From Thamnaconus septentrionalis (taxonomy: Eukaryota > Chordata > Actinopteri > Tetraodontiformes > Monacanthidae), in assembly GCA_009823395.1 (NCBI GenBank), contig CM020508.1, positions 6,922,515 through 6,986,514 of the forward strand: DNA of 64,000 nucleotides, written 5' to 3'. Made by a program: the position numbers and the translations under genes. Below, in pieces: positions 44,087 through 56,130 of the stretch. Position 1 is the first letter of the stretch; every line of letters begins with the position of its first letter. The notes under the pieces were generated by a model. The model ran no database searches and had not been told where the DNA came from. It saw only the letters and a program-made list of their open reading frames with translations.

Positions 44087-44522
44087 GGTTGTGTCAGTGC
44101 ATATCAGGAATATACTGAGACGCATACGTCTGCAGGCTGGAGGACAACGGCTGGATTTTCGCGTCTGCCTGTTTCATGGTTGTTTTTACGGATCGCACTG
44201 GGAAAAGGCTGATGGAAACCTCCACAATGAATCTGACCGTTCCTTCAAAATGTTTTTGCACGTTAATTAGCAAAGTTATGGCAAGAATCACAGTCTTTGC
44301 AATGACCCGAAGAGATGCTGAAATCCTCAATATGACAAATTCACTGACAAAAAAAAAAAATATGTGAAACATCAAAACAAAGCGAGGTTGCACTTCACAT
44401 ATGACTGAACGAGGTGTAATGTAACATCACACCTAAATCACGCCTCCAACAGGCCGGCAGGGGAGAAACAAAAGAGAACATTGCAATTTAAAATTTAATG
44501 ACTACAAAGTGCCAAAAACATT
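44085..44522. other. Unique sequence, nothing recognised
   Basis: Ordinary sequence. The 99-codon minus frame (44,094-44,393) matches nothing known to me. Confidence 0.4.
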
Positions 44523-44547
44523 AAAAAAAAAAAAAAAAAAAAAAAAA
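44523..44547. repeat. Poly-A tract
   Basis: 25 consecutive A. No retroposon body was recognised upstream. Confidence 0.95.
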
Positions 44548-44650
44548 TAGCCAATAGCTTATAGAACAACAACATAAATAAATGTTCATAATGTAATAGA
44601 AGCACTAAGAGGTGTTTCACTTGAATGGTTCAATGATTCAATGGTAGTAG

Positions 44651-44679
44651 ATCCAACATTTGTAGAACAAATGTTGGAT
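44651..44679. other. Perfect 13-bp hairpin
   Basis: ATCCAACATTTGT, loop AGA, then ACAAATGTTGGAT. It shares AAATGTTGGATG with the hairpin at 8,646. Confidence 0.9.
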
Positions 44680-45896
44680 GCTGACAAAGTCACACAAGAC
44701 TGAATTACTCGTCATCGTCAACAACCAATGATGTGTCAAAGTCTACTCACAACTTCAGAGGTGCCCAGTCTGCATCCCCGGTGAGTTGGCACTCTGCATG
44801 GCTAGTGAGTCGTCTGATTTACCAGCACTCTTCCTCTTCTTTATCTGGGGAGTATTTTTCAGGTCCAAACTTCCTGTTTCCACCTTGAATTGCCACTGCA
44901 GAGGCTGTTTTCCGTCTGTGTAACTTCCACACTGAGATGGAAACAAGGTTAAATGAGGGTTCATGATCTTTGCAGAACACAACATTGAATGAGATTTGAC
45001 ACCGTTGACTTACTGCTGGAACTGTCGAGATGGTCTCAGCCTGATTGCTGCTTTTCTAAATTGTTACGTTGCTCCACAAAGAGCAGGACCGAGCCAAGAG
45101 GCCACGTATTTCTCCACAAGCACACAGCAGCAACTGCGTGCGCCTGGGTGACTATTCAGATAATGAAGAAAGATGAAACGTGGCTCCAGTGAAGAGGAAG
45201 AAATAAAAAAAAACAAAAAACAAAAAGCAGTTGCAAATGGCTGCAAACAAACAGAGGGCAACACCTCTTAAATCTTCACAGCAAACATAAAGAAATGGAG
45301 AAAAAAAAAGTGTAGCACAATAAAAGAAACCGGCCGGCGAGGGAGCATATTTGCCAAATGTGCAACAAATACAGGGAGAGTAGAAAACACAAGCTAGCTA
45401 ACACATCGTGCATTGAGCCATGTGTCACACATATTATTACTGCTCACTGCTGAAAGTTTGCATCTGTTGCTTGGATACGAAGAGCAGAGAAGAACAATTC
45501 CACGTCGCTGCATTATTTAGTCTTTTTAAACCTGACGGCAGCTCGTAAGAACATTTGGGAGCGTTTACTGCCGCCAGGTTCTCCTGCAGCGTCAGTCGCT
45601 GCCGCAGCAGCATCGGCGTGTCGGCCGATTGGCCCGGCTGCATTTTTTACAGGTTGGCGAGACAAAAAACCAGAGCGCTTGAAGGGCTTTTCCCAAATGA
45701 ATGTTTTGTATGTAGTCTGTGGTGGTCTTCATGTGGTCTGTGACTCGGCGTCTGACTTCGCTTTCACACTCACGACGTATGAGTCAGTCTTGACCTTTAC
45801 TGGGTGCAGCGCGCGCCTGCGTTGCTTCGCATGGAAGCGTTCGACAAAGACAAAAGCGCAGCTGCGGCAAATTCACACTGCAGTTCGTCGAGTTCA
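44680..45896. other. Unique sequence, nothing recognised
   Basis: No gene, known repeat or clear regulatory cluster. Open frames are at most about 76 codons, apart from one that enters the GAT tract. Confidence 0.4.
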
Positions 45897-45936
45897 GATG
45901 ATGATGAAGATGATGATGATGATGATGATGGTGGTG
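45897..45936. repeat. (GAT)n trinucleotide tract
   Basis: Imperfect GAT array ending in GGTGGTG. Poly-Asp or poly-Met frames through it are artefacts. Confidence 0.95.
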
Positions 45937-48900
45937 ATTATTATTTCTTTAAACTCACTTTGCCGTCAGTGCAGCTCTCACCCGATCCCCTGAACTCCTC
46001 CGCTGCTCCCTGCACACCTGTTCCAACAGACGGAGCGCCTCCACGGACTCGCAAGCCCTCCTCGCCGCAACATCTTTTGTGGTTCTGTATCGACCGTGCA
46101 GCCTTTGTTATTTAAGACCTCGTCTTAAATTCCTTTTCACTCCTCGGCTTTTAACTCCGATACGGCCTTGTCTCTCTCTGTGCTCTTTCAGTCTCAGAAT
46201 GTTTTAAGTTTAACTCCGTGCACTTGTGAGAGTGCTTTTGTTTTTGTTTCATCCTGTTACAAAGCCGGATGTGGCCTTCACTGGATTGGATATTTTCAAA
46301 AATATGCAAATGAAAAATTATCCTGTCTGAAGTCCTTTGCTAAATGCGAAACAAATAAGAAGTAGCGCAGAAACGAAAATAGTTTGGTCATTATTTGCGC
46401 CACCGAGCAAACATCAGAAAAAAACGATCTATGAGAAAGTTTCGACTGGACACAAGTTTTTGGTTGGGGGGGTTCATCTCCTCCCAGCAGGCAGAGTTGA
46501 AGGCGGCCGCACACTTCGGGATGTGAGTTGGACAGTTTGAGGCTCTTTCGAAGAGCAAACAAGTTCATTCGAATGTTTTCCGTAGGATCACTCGCGTCTC
46601 GGCCGTCAGCGTTTGGCGCAAGGAGACACAATGGAGGAGCTTGTTAGCTGCGGCTGCTGCTGCTGTTGTTGTTGTGGGAAAATGACCTGATGTTTGTTAT
46701 GTGCAGCTATTCTGATTGGTTTCCCGAGTTTTGAAAAAATCTACCTCAGTCTAAAGAACAGTCACTATTTTCTGTATCAGGTATGTAAAAAAAAACAAAA
46801 GACTTCACATCAAAAGTCAATTTATTATGATCAAAATCAGAATTAGAATGATTAATTTTATTCTATAAGTGTTTTGCTACCATCAACCTGTTTTTCAGAC
46901 ACTTGTTTTCTCTTTGTTTCCTTCTTGAATATATTATTCTGCCCCATACGGTGACATTTATTTCTTTTTCTTCTCTTTTTTTTTTTTTTGTAAAATCTCA
47001 ACACACTGTCCTTCATTCCTACGCACAGCATTCAGCTTTAAATGAAGGTGTTTGTCACCCGCGGCACATTTGATGAGTTCATCTTCCTCCTTTTCATATT
47101 TCCTCACGCTGCCAAATTGGAACAAAGCATCCAGAGTCGCGGATCAATTCGGCGCAGCGGTTGTCGCCGGTGAGTCACCGCCGTTACAACACCTTCAGTG
47201 TATCTTTCCCGACACCCGCTGTTTGTCGCTTTTCTTCCGCTCCTGCGCTGCACCAGGGCTTCAAACGTATTGTCGTGATAAAGCCGCAAGAGTCAAAATT
47301 GCGGGAATAAACGCTGAACCGGGTGTCGTCGTGTACAGCGGGATAACATCTGAGTTTTCGAAGCAGCCGCAGAAGAAAAAAAAAAGCGCCGGGAGGGTTT
47401 TTACACCACAAAGCCGCTGCGCAGCGTCGACGTCCGGAAATTAAAAAGTGAGGAAGCTTCAGCGACTCCGGATCAAAGAACTTTTAACTTGGCTGATTAG
47501 AACGCAGGGGCTGCTCAACTTTCAGATGCGGCGCTCCGGCGGTAAGAGGATTAGTGAGCCGACTCGTTAAACTAGACAACAAAAAGCACAATAAGTCAGG
47601 AGCAGAATGCCAGGCTGTGGAGGGGTGGGAGGGAGTGTGGGAGGGAGGGAGGTGGGGAGGAGGTGTGACACGAGCCAGCGGAGAGGAGCCGGGGCTTCAA
47701 TCAGCAGCTAAATGGCACACCTAGCTAAAACAGATCACGCCTAAGCTAACATTTCCTATGCGTTTGAATGAATCTGCTCAGACTCATCCACTGATTCAAA
47801 GACCAGACCAGGTTGAGCCTGCTAGATGCTCTGTTGTGTGTCGTCCAGTTATACCCACGCATGTGCTGGGTTGTTGTCGAGCCGAAAATACATCATCGTA
47901 TTTTTTCACTTCACAACAACTGTTGGTATTGCCCTCACTGCTTTCAGTCTACTTCTCTCAGATATTCCTCGACCATCGCTCCGGAAGTTTGATTTTGTTG
48001 CCCAGACATTTCGCACCTATGACACGTATGCGGTTGTGGGAGGGACATGAAAAAAATCCTGTTCACGGGGTTATTTGAACGAGCAGCAGACGAGGCCTTA
48101 ATGTTTCCTACATTTCCGTACACCGACCAGCCCCCGCCCCCAACCCCCCCCCCCCCCCTCCCTCTTCAGATCCAATTCCACAATAAATGTCTGCCATCAT
48201 CTCTGGTCAGCGGCCTTGCCCTCAGAGGTCACCCACCTCTGGCAGTCTGGTAGCCCCGCCTCCACTCTTCTTTTTTCAACCCCTCCCCGTCTCCCACCCC
48301 CCACCGTGCAAATTCCCCCGGCCCGGCCCGGCCGCTGCGGCCAAAGGGCCCGAGGCAACGGTCAAGAGCTATTGATCCCCGGAGGTTGCAGTTCACACAC
48401 GGGGGTGGGGGAGGAGGTGTCGGGGGGGGTGGCAGCGCTGCCGCGGGGGGGTCAAAGGTCAAACCTGAGTGGGTCAAGTGAGATTGAATGTGCCCGCCTT
48501 GTTGCCAGGAGCCGGCGAGGTCAGCGGGAGCCCAGTTCATTCCGTGACCCCGGCTGGTCAATAGCGGCCTGGCCTCACCCACTCCTATACAACCCTTGAT
48601 TCGTCATTAGGGTTTTTTTTTTGTTTTTTTTTTTGCATTTGATATCCTGTGGAAGATACAGATGCTCGCGTTACTGCCCGCGATTGATTTTGGATGGCAG
48701 TCGTCTTGACCCGCAGCGAGCAAGTCGGCGCTGGTCAATAGAGAACAATGCGCCGCTGATTGGCTGCTGGTTTTTCCACTCGCTCGCCGCCTCCTGTTTC
48801 AACTTTATCAGGTCAGGTCGAGGTGGTGGTGGGGGTGGGGGGCGGTCAACCGCTGATTTGCATGGACGGGCATTTTTCATCGGAATTATTAACGGCTTTC

Positions 48901-49525
48901 GGCCTCCAGTAAAGACAAAGAGAGGCCGTCAGTTTTTTGGCTGTTTGTCCAGCCTGCCTGCAAGAATTCACATTGATTTTATGATCAGCTTTGAACGGTT
49001 TGCAGAGTCCCGCCTATATTAGGCTAAGATCTAATTAGCTGCACACCCTGTGGCAACATCTCCGAAGACGATGCTGCGATCTAACTCCACAGTACCTGGC
49101 CTCATTAATTCGCATCGACTCTGCGTCAACCTGCGTGTGTGATTGTGTCTGTATCAGACAAAGATTAAAAACATCCGCTGTGAAGTGTTTTGTTCTTCTG
49201 CTGTGCCATAGAAACAGATTATTTATTTATTAATAGCTCCAAAGTTTGACGTATTTATAGGGCGTTATTAGGCGCTAGCTTCAGTTGGAAGTTTGCGTTG
49301 AGTCACAGCCAGCTGGAGCAGCAGCAAGACTCCATCACAAAAGATCAGCAAATCGTTTTTGTTTTTTTTTCATTTTATAGGAGCAGTCTGGCTGTTCCGC
49401 AGACGCGAGAGCACACCCAAACACACACCTACAAGCACGCACACACACAGACACACGCACGAGCGCAGCAGCGAGGGATGCTCAAGGCTGTTAGCTTTGG
49501 CAGCAGCGAGGAGGGAGGGATGCTC
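45937..49525. other. Unique sequence, mixed composition
   Basis: Contains the inverted repeat ATTTAAGAC-CTC-GTCTTAAAT (46,110-46,130), an octamer ATGCAAAT near 46,303, poly-T at 46,979-46,989, G-rich 47,620-47,665, poly-C at 48,147-48,158, a DR1 site at 48,449 and TAAT-rich 49,020-49,290. CA-rich words lie at 49,424-49,456. No gene was recognised. Confidence 0.35.
48449..48461 (+). promoter_or_regulatory. DR1 nuclear-receptor-type motif
   Basis: GGGTCA-A-AGGTCA is a direct repeat with 1-nt spacing, the element class bound by RXR heterodimers, HNF4 and COUP-TF. A further GGGTCA lies at 48,471. The evidence is motif-level only. Confidence 0.4.
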
Positions 49526-49618
49526 AGAGAGAGAGAAGGCTGTTAGAGAGAGAGAGGAGACAAAAGCAGAGAAGAAGGGAGAGAGAGAGAGAGAAGCAGA
49601 GAGAGAGGAGATGTGGGA

Positions 49619-49706
<88 letters not shown>
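49526..49706. repeat. Long GA tract
   Basis: Imperfect GA from 49,526, then an almost perfect (GA) array of about 85 bp (49,622-49,706). The Arg-Glu and Leu-Ser frames are artefacts. Confidence 0.97.
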
Positions 49707-49715
<9 letters not shown>

Positions 49716-49969
49716 AAACAAAAACAAAAAAAACAAAGACAGAAACAGGTTACAGCACTTTGCACAAACACAAATGAGACAAAGAGAACAAATTTTTTTT
49801 AAGGAATAGAAAGAGGGCAGAAAGTGGAAAGTGTTTCCTCAGAATCCTGTCAAACTGCAGAGACACGGAGTTCTGAATCCAGTGTGTCTGACTGTGTGTT
49901 AGTCTTTGGTCGGCTGGTTGAGTGGCACAAACCAGGTAGAAACTACAAGAAACATTATAATTTTATATC
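49707..49969. other. A-rich spacer, nothing recognised
   Basis: A-rich exit from the GA tract, then ordinary sequence. Confidence 0.4.
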
Positions 49970-50170
49970 TGTGTATGTATATGTTTGTATGTATCTACAT
50001 ATATACATATATATGCATACATACATACATAGAAGTATATATATATGTATTTATACATATATATGTAGACACACATACATATACACATATATATATATAA
50101 AGATAAAAAGCAGTGAAGGCACATTTTCAAACAAATATATGTATATACATATATATGTACATATGTATGA
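49970..50170. repeat. Degenerate (TA/ACAT/GTAT) tract
   Basis: Imperfect ATAT, ACAT and GTAT units over about 200 bp, broken by a short unique insert near 50,100-50,130. The 243-codon minus frame 49,963-50,694 begins in this tract. Confidence 0.9.
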
Positions 50171-50352
50171 ACTCTGCTGGCTAGAACTCCTCCCCTTGGC
50201 ATAGAAAACAGGCTGTAATTTTTTTTTAATTTTTTTTTGGGTGGGGGCTGGGGGGGGGGCTGTCCCTTTAAGTCAAGCGCATCGCTCCCATCCACATCCT
50301 CTCCTCTATTTTTCTCCTTATTTTTAAATCGCCGTTCGCTCCCAGTGGCGGG

Positions 50353-50354
<2 letters not shown>
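50171..50354. other. Spacer, nothing recognised
   Basis: Poly-T runs and a G-rich patch (GGGTGGGGGCTGGGGGGGGG) near 50,239-50,258. Confidence 0.4.

Positions 50355-50409
<55 letters not shown>
50355..50409. repeat. (CCTG)13 tetranucleotide repeat
   Basis: About 13.7 perfect CCTG units. Confidence 0.98.
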
Positions 50410-51074
50410 TCCTTTCTCTGCGCCTGTCACTGCGGCGTGTGTAGGCAGCATTGTGATAGGAATAGATGTTCCCCCCTCAGCCAGACCTGAAAGAGCCGTT
50501 TGAAAAAAAACAGACGAAGAAGAAGAAAAAGAAGGAGAGAGAGAGAGAGAGAGAAAAAAACAGCTTAATGGAGAACAGAACAGTAGGTAAGGAGTGGGCA
50601 GCGCAGACTTTCTTTCTGTTTCGCTCTCTCTCTCTCTCTCTCCTTGTCTTCCTCGCTCTACCCTCTCTCTCTCTCTGCTCCCACTGTCTGTCATTGGCAG
50701 CGACGTCTCTCTCTTCTGCCGTCTGCTCTTCCCTCCCGGTGCCCTCGCCCCCCTTCTCCTTCTGACTCCTGCTCCAAATGTTTCCCTCTCCCTCCTTCCC
50801 TCACCCGCCCCTCCCCCACAAGCAGCAGCGGCTCCTCCTCACCTGCCACACTCTTCATCTTTGGCCTCTTCTCTCCGTCTATATCTGCGCCGCGTCTGTA
50901 TCTCCGGCGCTCTCCGCCCACCACCACCTCCCTTCGCCGTGTTTCTCTTTCACTTTTTCTTTTCTTTTTATCTGGGCGCACATTCCTTCTCCTCCCACAC
51001 TTGAAATTCTCACTAAATGATTCCAAGTGTCTGGGCCCCGTTGCCTCCCCCGAGCAGGCAGCACAGCCACCACA
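50410..51074. other. GA- then CT-rich low-complexity region
   Basis: Short GA (50,537-50,554) and CT (50,623-50,642; 50,663-50,676) arrays, then pyrimidine-rich sequence. Frames up to 200 codons are Ser/Leu/Pro artefacts. Confidence 0.6.
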
Positions 51075-51099
51075 AACACACACACACACACACACACAC
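51075..51099. repeat. (CA)12 microsatellite
   Basis: Uninterrupted CA array. Confidence 0.95.
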
Positions 51100-53214
51100 T
51101 CACATACGCAAGCACACACGTGCACGCGCCGGTGCACGTCATTGTGGGGTACGACGGGGAGGGGAAGTGCGTGCAAACTCAATAAGAGAGCCAGTGAGGG
51201 GAGGCCTCTGTCTGCAGTTCTGCTTGATTTATTTTTATTAATCTGATCATTAAGCAGCACTTCCAGATGGAGATGAGCTCGATTTTCCTGATGCCGGATC
51301 TAATTACGGTTACACGTTTTTTGAGTCGAGATACGCTACATCAGTAGGTGGCGCCGCCGAGGTGATGTTGCCCCAGTAATGGATTTGCAGGGAAGCCGAT
51401 TGTCACGCCCACCTGCTAAAAAAAAAAAAATGGAACAAAGTCAAGAGACAGACAAGCGCCGTCAGTTGCAGTGGAATCCGTTTTCTCATCGTGCATTGTC
51501 CCTTTAAGATTTCTTTTCTTCAATTTTTTTGTATTTACAGCGTTCGGAATGGATTTTCTCTCCACTACATCAGTGTAGAACAAGAGCGCAGTAACACTTC
51601 CTGTGTTTCGCAGAGATCAAAATGTTGCACCCAGGATGGATATTAGCTGCATTTCAGCTCGCGCGCCGAGCTAAAATCAAACTAGCACGCGGTAACATTT
51701 TTTTCAGTGCAACTCCTTCAACAGCGAACTGCAGACACGCAGGATGAGGGTTGACTCACTCCACACATTAGTGCCTCATTAAAATGAGCCGCCGTCACAG
51801 GCTCACGTCAGCTAGCGCTCTAACAATGTTTTGTCAGGGTATGAAGCTGTGGCGCCACGTTTCTCTCGACCACGTGACCTTTGATGAGAAAAGCGAGACG
51901 GACGCTTCCGTTGTTGTTAGCGTTGTTAGCCACATTCCAGCGCCATTTTTTATGAGTATGATTCAACGCAGAATGATGCTAATCAGCCCGCGCTAACTTT
52001 GCGAACCAGGTTTTGGGTATCAACGTAGCGTGAACTCAGTGTGAACTCACTTTAAGCATATATGTACTCAAGGTATTGGACGTATAACGCAAAACACGCA
52101 CCGTTAGCGGCGCGTTGCTGCGGTTAGACCACTTGGAAAACCCGCTGGGTAAAGATTTATCTATTTAAGCCTTCGTGAATTCAGTTTTGTTTTCATTTCG
52201 CTTCATTTTTCATCATCCTGGATTCTCATGAGCTTCTGCGCTGCAAACCAACAGATTTGCATTTTTACAAAATAAAACATTTTTGTTTTAGCAGATTACG
52301 GCGTGCTGCAATATATGTAAATACACCACAGCTCACGAGAGCCATTATCTAAGTTTTTTTTTTTTTAAGAAAGAAAGACAAGAAAGAACAACTTATTTTT
52401 GAAACGATGCAGTAGATAATTCTTTCCCACGTCTTGCATCATTGCTGCCTGGCTTGCAGACTGCTGCTTCCTGCCGCCCGTCTCTGTCTTCTCCAGGACA
52501 TCAATAATTCACGCTCGGAGTCGGGTATGAATTATTCACTGGCTGATGTCAGACGTACTGTAAATGCATTGCGCGCCGGTCACATGGGCACTCGGCTAAA
52601 CGGCTCCCGCTGTACCACAGAGTCGGCTCTGTGTTGATCCGGACTTCCGCCCTCGCACCGCCCGACTCCAACACTTCTTTGCATGTTTCTTTTTTTTTTT
52701 TTGTTTTTTTGTTTTGTCTCCGTTTTTCCCGCAACGCCGCTCCCGTTTCCACTCCCCTCGCGTGCACTCAGCTCTCCCTTTTCACTCGTCCTTGTCACCT
52801 AGATTACATGCATGTAGAGCCAGGCGCCTCTGTTTGAAAGAGACAACACAGGAACAAGGATAAGTAGTGGTGGCTGAAAAAGGGATTTCGCTGCCTATCC
52901 TCTCAGTGCACAATGCCAGCCAACAATCCCACAAACTAATCCCATCGCCGCGTAAAACTCGAGGTGTAAAAACACTGGGAGGGGTGGGGGGTTGGAGAAG
53001 CGCAGGACGACTCTCAGGCATCAGCGACAGCACAACATCTCCTTCATTTTACTCACCTTTGCTTTTTCTCTGTTTGTTTTTTTCTTCCCCTTCCTCATTT
53101 TCTTTCTTCTCCTTTTTTTCTCCTCTTCTTTTAGCCCTTTTTTCTCCCCTTCCCTCATTAGAGCATCGCTAGTGTGAGTCACGGGCTATTATCTCGCCTC
53201 TGGGTCTATTTAGA
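51100..53214. other. Unique sequence, nothing gene-like
   Basis: Holds a CTCF-like site at 51,341, poly-T tracts near 52,355 and 52,690, a TAAT-rich patch at 52,500-52,575 (TCAATAATTCACGC and ATGAATTATTCACTGG) and a G-rich run at 52,977-52,999. Many GTTAGC words lie near 51,915. Confidence 0.4.
51341..51354 (+). promoter_or_regulatory. CTCF-like motif
   Basis: TCAGTAGGTGGCGC matches CCASYAGRKGGCRS at 13 of 14 positions. It shares CAGTAGGTGGC with the 19,198 site and has the same orientation. Confidence 0.45.
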
Positions 53215-53405
53215 CACACACTGCCTCCTTAACAACTGTTCACATTAATCATTTGATTCAGCGTGACGCTAATTAGGATTTGTCAATACTATTAATCTGC
53301 TCATCCAGCCCCTCATGTGGATTTGAATATGGGTGATTATGTTGACCGAAACAGACAAAGTGCTACCTGTTTCCTGGCCAATGCAAGCAAATAATGAGCT
53401 GGGGT
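53215..53405. promoter_or_regulatory. CNE-like, TAAT-rich segment
   Basis: Cores include CACATTAATCATTTGATTC (from 53,241), GACGCTAATTAGGATTTG (from about 53,265), TACTATTAATCTGC and GGGTGATTATG. The segment is complex and non-repetitive. It is among the strongest enhancer-like textures in the window. Conservation is untested. Confidence 0.4.
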
Positions 53406-53427
53406 GGGGGTTGGTGGGGGCGGCGGG
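53401..53427 (+). other. G-quadruplex candidate
   Basis: GGGG, GGGGG, GGGGG and GGG runs with short loops, abutting the CNE-like segment. Confidence 0.7.
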
Positions 53428-54061
53428 TTATATGCTGGCAGAAAATCCAGTTCAGGCTCCTGCGCTGGCAACATCGCCGGAGAGCTAAACTGACTATGTT
53501 GGCGTACGAGATCTGGCAGGAAGTCACTGGGTGAAAGTTGGCTAAGCTACTAGCTGCCTCGCTATCTGTTCAGACGCCCAGAAGTCTTGTGTCATCCAGT
53601 TATCAGAATCAGGCTAGCTCGGAGTGCAGCTAATAGGACCTGTGGCGAACCTCCGTTATAGCACGAGTGTCTTTTGCTTTGGCTTCTTTGAAAGCTTCCG
53701 GTTGGAGCCTCAGCCTCGGCTACGGTCGGAATCACTTTGCTGGCCCCTCCCAGAGAGGGTCAAATTTAAAGGACACTACAGAGCTTGGACTTACACGACT
53801 GGCAGCCATATCAAGATTCTCCACAAAGCAAAAGAGGAGCTTCTGATGTCGACACGCTGCTAGATGTGAAGCAACAGCAAAGCAGCCGAACGCAGAGCTG
53901 GAACATTCCAGCTAAAGTAGCATTAGCTGAAATACATTTCTGGCTTTTCTTTTCTTTTTTCTCTCTGCAGGAGTAGAAGCAGAAAAAAATGGGCTTTAAA
54001 AGCAACAAAAGAAACACAAAGACAGAGCCGTTCAGAATCTTCTGGAAAGATGAAAGCCCTA

Positions 54062-54064
<3 letters not shown>
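53428..54064. other. Unique sequence, nothing recognised
   Basis: Rich in GCTA words. The 79-codon plus frame at 53,624-53,863 matches nothing known. Confidence 0.4.
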
Positions 54065-54101
<37 letters not shown>

Positions 54102-54107
54102 CACACG
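54065..54107. repeat. (AC)n microsatellite, imperfect
   Basis: AC array with two GC interruptions. Confidence 0.95.
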
Positions 54108-54344
54108 CTAAAAGCTTCTCCACTGCGTGCATGCATATATGTGTTTTTCTCTTGTCGAAGGACTAGTTCAGAAATGACTTTATCCACAGACATGCAGATC
54201 TCCAGGGAGTGGGCCGAGGTGCGACAGAGCCAGACATTAAACAGAAGCCGGGCCAGGTTAGAGGGGCAGCCAGGCGTGGGAGACGGGAGAGAGCCTGTGG
54301 GATAGAGGCCTGTGTAGGCACCAGCTTAACCTGCCCCCTCTCCT
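54108..54344. other. Unique spacer, nothing recognised
   Basis: About 240 bp of GC-balanced sequence between the AC and CAC arrays. Confidence 0.4.
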
Positions 54345-54370
54345 CACCACCACCACCACCACCACCACCA
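54345..54370. repeat. (CAC)n trinucleotide tract
   Basis: About eight perfect CAC units. Confidence 0.95.
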
Positions 54371-54520
54371 ACCCTCATCTCCGGTCCGATCTGCTCACCC
54401 ACGCACTCTCCTCCAACCCGACTCCCCCTCGCTCCTCTCCTCTGTTTTCTCCTGGTTGTGTTCATCACCCTGCTGCCCACACGGCGAAACTCCACGATGA
54501 GAGACGGAGGGAATGAGAGC

Positions 54521-54570
<50 letters not shown>

Positions 54571-54598
54571 GAGAGAGTGTGTGTGTGTGTGTGTGTGT
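54521..54598. repeat. Compound TG-GA-TG microsatellite
   Basis: (TG)8, (GA)16, ATGAGAGAGAG, then (TG)10. Confidence 0.97.
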
Positions 54599-56130
54599 AA
54601 TTGTTTGCGAAAAAGTGCAAGAATGCGCAGCGGCTCGACCGCCATTCCGCACTGTGGACGATTTGAAGTGGTCGGCGCTGGTCCAAACAACACAGGCTAA
54701 CGTACACAGAATCGGTCAGGGGGTGGGGGGGTAATCAGTCCCAGGCCAGTGTTTGGTAAACGCACACAGTCGGCGGCGAGAAGAGATGAAGCCTGTCAGA
54801 ATCACACCAAGGCCTCGGCAGGCTGGTCCGTACGGCTGCACTTTCAGGAAGTTTGGTTGTCGTAGTTTGAAGGACGATTCTCATTCAAAAAGCGGTTGCA
54901 GGTTTCTGTGACTTGACAAAACATCTGGCCGTGCATGCAAACAGATTTGTGGATCATATTTGGAAGTTGGAAAGTTCCTGCGGAGGAAATGTTTTTTTTT
55001 TTTTTTTTTACCGTTTAGGCTGTTTCGGGAAGACCAGCCTCACCAGGGGCACCAACAGCAGCTGTTTGCATTTCTGAAGAACCGAGCAACTGGAGTGAAG
55101 CATAACTGAGCCCCGCCCATCCAATCCAATCCTGCATTAGCAACTGCTAACTATGCAGGAGAGGCTGGCTGCTCCAGGTAGCTTTGTTCAACTTAACACC
55201 TTTACGAATCCATTGATTGAATCTGCTGTACAGGAAGTGCTTTGCTGTACTTTTTTTTTTAACTCCTTTATCTGTCGGAAATACAAGTCCCATCCAGTTT
55301 TGCACTGGCCGACCCAAAAATACAGTTTCTGCCTACGCCACTGCGCTGTGCTTGAGGATTTTTTTATTTTATCCAGAGGCCAAAAAAATACCCATGTAGG
55401 TGTGGACAAGGTCTGGAGCAGAGCAAATGTCCGCGGAAATGTCCATGAAAAACATGCATTGATAAAAGCATTGTCACCAGTCCAGGGCAACTTACCAACA
55501 GGTGGTTACATAGAACTGTTTCAATAAAAGAAAGCGCAAAACAAAAGATAATATACTTCTGTTAATGGGCTCATCAAGCAAGAGGCAGAACAATGAAGAC
55601 TGAGGTCGGCTGCTCAGGTGAGAACAACAACAACAACAACAACAACAATCAAAAGCAGTGCAAGCTGCAGACTTTGTTCCTGCCGTTCTCTCAAGATGCA
55701 CAGAAGAAGTTCCAGTGCAAACTTGTACAGATCATCCTGGAACCAAAGGCTGAGTTACCCGCCAAGAGACTTCCGATGAGGCAACATCTTGGGAGCCGCA
55801 GACCCGCTTTCATTCGTTTCTCTTGTGGGTACAAGAGCGCAAACCCAGTTGTGATCCCACCATCTGCACGCAACAGCTGGGCGACAGCGAGCCGAGCGTG
55901 CACGGGGAGGAAAAACAGGCCCGACTGAAGACCCAGCAGCTAGTGAAGAGTGAAGCTCCCCGACTGTTTTGCTGCAAAGTAGAAACTTATTGGAAATTTC
56001 CCCAAGTTTCAGTTTTGCAACATTTGAACCGAACCAGTGCGACAGATGGCTCCAGACAAATATGTGCACTTTATGGTTATTAGCTCTACCTACCCTCAGA
56101 AAAAGCACCATGGATGACATGCTTTTTCTA
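54599..56130. other. Unique sequence with two long chance frames
   Basis: Poly-T at 54,992-55,009 and (CAA)n at 55,623-55,648. Plus frames at 55,153-55,527 (124 codons) and 55,593-55,928 (111 codons, with an Asn run from CAA) have normal composition, but I recognise no domain and see no splice architecture. Confidence 0.4.
55623..55648. repeat. (ACA)n trinucleotide tract
   Basis: About 8.5 perfect units. Confidence 0.95.

Noticed and set aside
49963..50694. Longest open frame (243 codons, minus strand)
   Set aside because: Its ends are an AT-dinucleotide tract and GA/CT repeats, and its middle is the CCTG array. No domain or coding composition.
50644..51246. 200-codon plus-strand frame
   Set aside because: Pyrimidine-rich low-complexity sequence, giving Ser/Leu/Pro and His-Thr runs.
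55153..55928. Two adjacent plus-strand frames of 124 and 111 codons
   Set aside because: Different frames, a CAA-derived Asn run, and no domain or splice pattern. They could be remnants, but nothing identifies them.
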